Positions 61,047 through 64,000 of a DNA stretch of 64,000 nt are shown one piece after another. Location of the stretch: positions 682,001 through 746,000 of the forward strand of contig JACKHM010000005.1 of the NCBI GenBank assembly GCA_020638995.1, given 5' to 3'. The DNA is from Planctomycetaceae bacterium (GTDB taxonomy: Bacteria; Planctomycetota; Planctomycetia; Pirellulales; Pirellulaceae). The notes under the pieces were generated by a model. It was not told the DNA's origin. It searched no databases and saw nothing but the letters and a program-made list of their open reading frames with translations. How positions within the stretch are numbered: position 1 is the first letter of the stretch; each line of letters begins with the position of its first letter. The translations under genes and the position numbers were made by a program.

Positions 61047-64000
61047 ATGGATGCCCGGTCGCGAGAGCAACCAAAACGCAGAGGAATCGTCAGCCAACTC
61101 GGAGATTTTCTTCGTTGGATGCTGTTGCTTGCGCTGGTGACAATCACTCTCGCATCGCTAGCGATGTACTACGTGCACAGTCGACTCGACGAAGAGATTC
61201 GTCTGCATGTCGCGAATGTCTTTCAGCTGAACTACCCAGATCTGCTCGTTCAAGTTCGTTCCGCTCACCGTGTTGAAGGCAGTGGCATCGAGCTACGTGG
61301 ATTATCGCTGGCCGAGCCAAGCTCGAACGGAGCGCCGATTCCGCTAGTCTACGTCGAAGAGCTATTTGCCGAATGTGGCACTGAGTTAGTAGATCTGGCA
61401 GCGGGCAAAGCACATGCACAACAACTGGTACTTCGCGGTGTAAAGATCCGGGCCACTCGCTTCCCAAACGGATCTTGGAACCTTTCGCGACTGTTGCCGT
61501 TCCCCAAGTTCGGCGACTCTCCGCCGCCCGTCCGTATCGAAGGCGCGTTTCTGGAATTTGTCGACCTCACCGGTACCAGCGGTCGCGGCCTGAGCGTTCG
61601 CGACATCACGCTTGAACTCACGCCGATCGCATCGAATGAGGTCATTGCCGCGCTGGATAGTCCGCCCGCCTTCCAATTGCAAGGATCCTTCGCAGCCGAC
61701 CATCTGCGACGTGTCACGCTTCAAGGACAATTGATTCCGTCAACCGATGAGTACAGCCTTCAAGGAAATGTTGAAGGTTTAGATCTTAGCTCGCAGACGA
61801 TCAACGCTCTTCCGGATGACCTAGCGTCGAAAGTGTCCATGCTCCGCGCCGCGACCGGCAATACAGATTTTTCGTTCACTTATTCCAAACCTGGTACGAA
61901 CGAGCCAACGACTTACTCACTGCTCGGTAAGTTTACGGGACGAATCGAAGAACCTAGACTTCCCCACGCGCTGATGAGGGTGGAATTGCCGTTCGAGTTG
62001 ACTGAGTCGGGCCTGCGGATTCAAGATGCCACGGCTTGGGCAGGGCCTTCCAAACTCCAACTTTCCGCGAGCATCGAACAACTTTCGGCAGGGACGCCAT
62101 TCGCGTTCCGGCTTCAGGCACAACATGTGACGCTGAACGAACAGTTGGCAAAGCCGTTAACGGGCAAGTTTCGAGATGCATGGGATAAGCTTTCGCCGCA
62201 AGGAGTCGTCGATGCCGACGTGACGATGATCTACGATGGCAAAGATTTGAAAACGTCGCTCGTGGCAGACCTTCTCGACGCGTCGTTCGCTTATGAAAAG
62301 TTCCCTTATCGAGTTCATCATGCCCGCGGCCAATTGCGACTCCACGAGGACGTCTTGAACGTCGACAATGTCCAAGCCACCGCCAACGGACGCCCCATGC
62401 GATTGCGAGGGACGCTTCACAACCCTGGCCCCGAGGTAACTGGCTGGTTGGATGTGACGGTCGATGAACCGTTGCCGCTGGACGACCAGTTGTTCAAGGC
62501 GATTCAAGGCAAAGGCGAAGAAGTTGTGCGTTCATTAAACCCGCAAGGGATGGTCCGAGTAGCTGCACGCTTTGAGCGTCCGGATTTAACTCACCCACCT
62601 CACACCTTCGTCGCGTTGGAGTTATTGAACTGCTCAATGCGATACGACAAGTTCCGGTACCCGCTCTACAACATCACCGGAACTGTGCTGATGAACAATA
62701 AAGAGTGGACCTTTAAGAATCTGGAAGGTTACAACGACAGTGCTTTTGTAACTTGCAATGGCAGTTGGAGTCCCGATCCGGTGGACGGTGCAATTCTGTC
62801 GTTGAACTTCAATGCGAACGACGTCCCACTTGAGGACGAACTTCGTAACGCTTGCCCTCCAAATGCCCAGCGGTTTTGGCAATCGCTACACCCTCGCGGC
62901 ACAATCGACTACGTTTCCGTCAGATTGAGCTATGAAGCGGCAGTAAAAAACTTGTCACTCGAAGTCATCGGGCAGAAGCGTCCGGCGGATCGAAATGTCG
63001 AGGGACGCAGCATCACGATCAAACCAAGTTGGCTGCCCTATCAGTTAGACGACGTTGTGGGCGCAGTAAAATTTCAAGATGGAGTTGCCCAATTGCAACG
63101 CGTCCGCGGAAGCCATGGCGATACCTCAGTCGAACTTACCGGTAAGTTCGAATCGCTACCGGATGAACAATGGCAATTCGAGGCGACCGAGATCAATATC
63201 GAAGGAGCGCGAGCTAACCATGAACTTGTATCGGCTCTGCCAAGACGACTTGGCAACGCCATTTCGAAGCTGAAATTTCAGGGTGCGGTAAGCGTCAGCG
63301 GGCGACTCGGCATGCAAGGCATGATGGGAGTCGGGCAACCGCTCTCTTCCGCCTGGGAAATCGACCTGGATGTCGAGGACGGTACGGTCGACTGCGGAGT
63401 CAAACTTGAACACATCCGTGGCGGAATGCACTTGGGCGGATCGCTTAGCCAGCATGGACATTTGAGCCGAGGCCAACTTTCAATCGACTCGCTCGTCTAC
63501 AAGGGCGTGCAACTCACACAAGTCAGCGGGCCCTTGAGTATTGATGATCAGTTCATCTCACTGGGAGAGAAGACGCGGCGCGAATTCGACGAACCAAAGC
63601 CCCGGCCTATTCGCGCAGAAGCGTTTGGCGGGATTGTTGTCGGCAGCGGCAGCATTTCGATGGACGAGGGTAACTCCTTCGACTTGACCGGCGAATTATT
63701 TGATGGCGACCTTCGAGGCGCACTCCAAGAGTTGGCTCCTTCGCGTCCCGATATTTCAGGTCAACTCTTCGCTTCCATCCGCTTGCACGGCAACGCTGGC
63801 GGCGCGCATACCGTCAAGGGTGCCGGTGAGATTCAATTGCGTCAGGCGGACATCTATCGGTTGCCGGTCATGCTTCGGTTGCTCGCCTTGGTGAAAGTGA
63901 AACAGCCGAACGATGCAGCTTTCACGTCGAGCGACATTGATTTTCGTGTCGAAGCGGATCGCATCTACTTTGACCGGATCGACTTCAACGGCTCTGCAAT
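61047..64000 (+). CDS. AsmA-like protein, cut by the right edge
   Basis: An open plus-strand frame from an ATG at 61047 to the right edge gives 984 residues without a stop. AAGGAG lies eight bases upstream. One membrane helix is at about residues 24-41 (WMLLLALVTITLASLAMYYV), followed by a very long beta-rich periplasmic part. The last part visible, RQADIYRLPVMLRLLALVKV to YFDRIDFNGSA, matches the AsmA-like C-terminal region. AsmA/TamB-type proteins span the periplasm as hydrophobic grooves and move phospholipids to the outer membrane. It follows the glycosyltransferase gene by 39 bases and is probably co-transcribed. The missing C-terminal end is outside the window. Confidence 0.85.
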   Translation, partial: MDARSREQPKRRGIVSQLGDFLRWMLLLALVTITLASLAMYYVHSRLDEEIRLHVANVFQLNYPDLLVQVRSAHRVEGSGIELRGLSLAEPSSNGAPIPLVYVEELFAECGTELVDLAAGKAHAQQLVLRGVKIRATRFPNGSWNLSRLLPFPKFGDSPPPVRIEGAFLEFVDLTGTSGRGLSVRDITLELTPIASNEVIAALDSPPAFQLQGSFAADHLRRVTLQGQLIPSTDEYSLQGNVEGLDLSSQTINALPDDLASKVSMLRAATGNTDFSFTYSKPGTNEPTTYSLLGKFTGRIEEPRLPHALMRVELPFELTESGLRIQDATAWAGPSKLQLSASIEQLSAGTPFAFRLQAQHVTLNEQLAKPLTGKFRDAWDKLSPQGVVDADVTMIYDGKDLKTSLVADLLDASFAYEKFPYRVHHARGQLRLHEDVLNVDNVQATANGRPMRLRGTLHNPGPEVTGWLDVTVDEPLPLDDQLFKAIQGKGEEVVRSLNPQGMVRVAARFERPDLTHPPHTFVALELLNCSMRYDKFRYPLYNITGTVLMNNKEWTFKNLEGYNDSAFVTCNGSWSPDPVDGAILSLNFNANDVPLEDELRNACPPNAQRFWQSLHPRGTIDYVSVRLSYEAAVKNLSLEVIGQKRPADRNVEGRSITIKPSWLPYQLDDVVGAVKFQDGVAQLQRVRGSHGDTSVELTGKFESLPDEQWQFEATEINIEGARANHELVSALPRRLGNAISKLKFQGAVSVSGRLGMQGMMGVGQPLSSAWEIDLDVEDGTVDCGVKLEHIRGGMHLGGSLSQHGHLSRGQLSIDSLVYKGVQLTQVSGPLSIDDQFISLGEKTRREFDEPKPRPIRAEAFGGIVVGSGSISMDEGNSFDLTGELFDGDLRGALQELAPSRPDISGQLFASIRLHGNAGGAHTVKGAGEIQLRQADIYRLPVMLRLLALVKVKQPNDAAFTSSDIDFRVEADRIYFDRIDFNGSA

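Overview
The window reads as the chromosome of a free-living planctomycete, most likely a Pirellulaceae-type bacterium. The evidence is a set of families that are expanded in or typical of that group: a DUF1559 prepilin-like protein, a DUF1549/DUF1553 cytochrome-like protein followed by a DUF1501 protein and a PPC-type protein, a TIGR03000 protein with a Gly/Ser tract, HTTM proteins, large secreted proteins of unknown role, Uma2 nucleases and many exported proteins. Coding density is high and codon use looks uniform. I saw no insertion sequence, prophage, CRISPR array, rRNA or recognisable tRNA. The window looks like ordinary core chromosome rather than a recent island.

Layout. 1-6.5 kb: the edge of an unidentified minus-strand gene, a small lipoprotein, a DUF1559 protein, a VCBS/FG-GAP propeller protein paired with a TPR protein, and an outer-membrane porin-like protein. 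6.8-14.4 kb: ammonium transporter Amt with an unusual acidic N-terminal extension and a clear terminator, an M20 peptidase, a Tat-type sugar-phosphate isomerase-like protein, a PQQ-like propeller protein and a second outer-membrane protein. 14.8-25.1 kb: a minus-strand housekeeping block, in order of transcription pcm (exported), a PfpI-type protein, polA, coaE, rho, ribH, nusB, an SGNH hydrolase and ftsY. 25.2-28.7 kb: a plus-strand operon of an HpcH/HpaI aldolase and two genes that correspond to the two halves of the plant Tm-1 protein, then a Uma2 nuclease. 28.7-37.3 kb: an ABC ATPase with a large membrane-anchored partner, a MazG-like protein, a Rieske ferredoxin, an UPF0173 hydrolase, and the glycolytic genes pgi and apgM back to back. 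37.4-44.6 kb: the planctomycete triad of large secreted proteins, a second Uma2 nuclease and a small acidic protein. 44.6-51.1 kb: a minus-strand run holding an HTTM pair, a MacA/MacB-like efflux pair without its ATPase, and two genes, overlapping by four bases, that look like a split cyanobacterial AgrE/ArgZ enzyme (arginine to ornithine to proline). 51.3-64 kb: a TIGR03000 protein, a TPR lipoprotein, ymdB and rny, tilS, an MFS transporter, a membrane glycosyltransferase and a large AsmA-like protein cut by the right edge.

How the parts relate. The 14.8-25 kb block joins replication and repair (PolA), transcription termination and antitermination (Rho, NusB), protein targeting (FtsY) and cofactors (CoA, riboflavin). 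The arginine pair would release ammonia and make proline. The nearby Amt and the Rieske protein give no direct link to it. The most interesting points are the split Tm-1-like operon, the split AgrE-like pair, the exported PCMT with an extra C-terminal domain, the Amt extension, and several precise hairpins, one of which is built into the last codons of tilS. Nothing here is a clear defence island.
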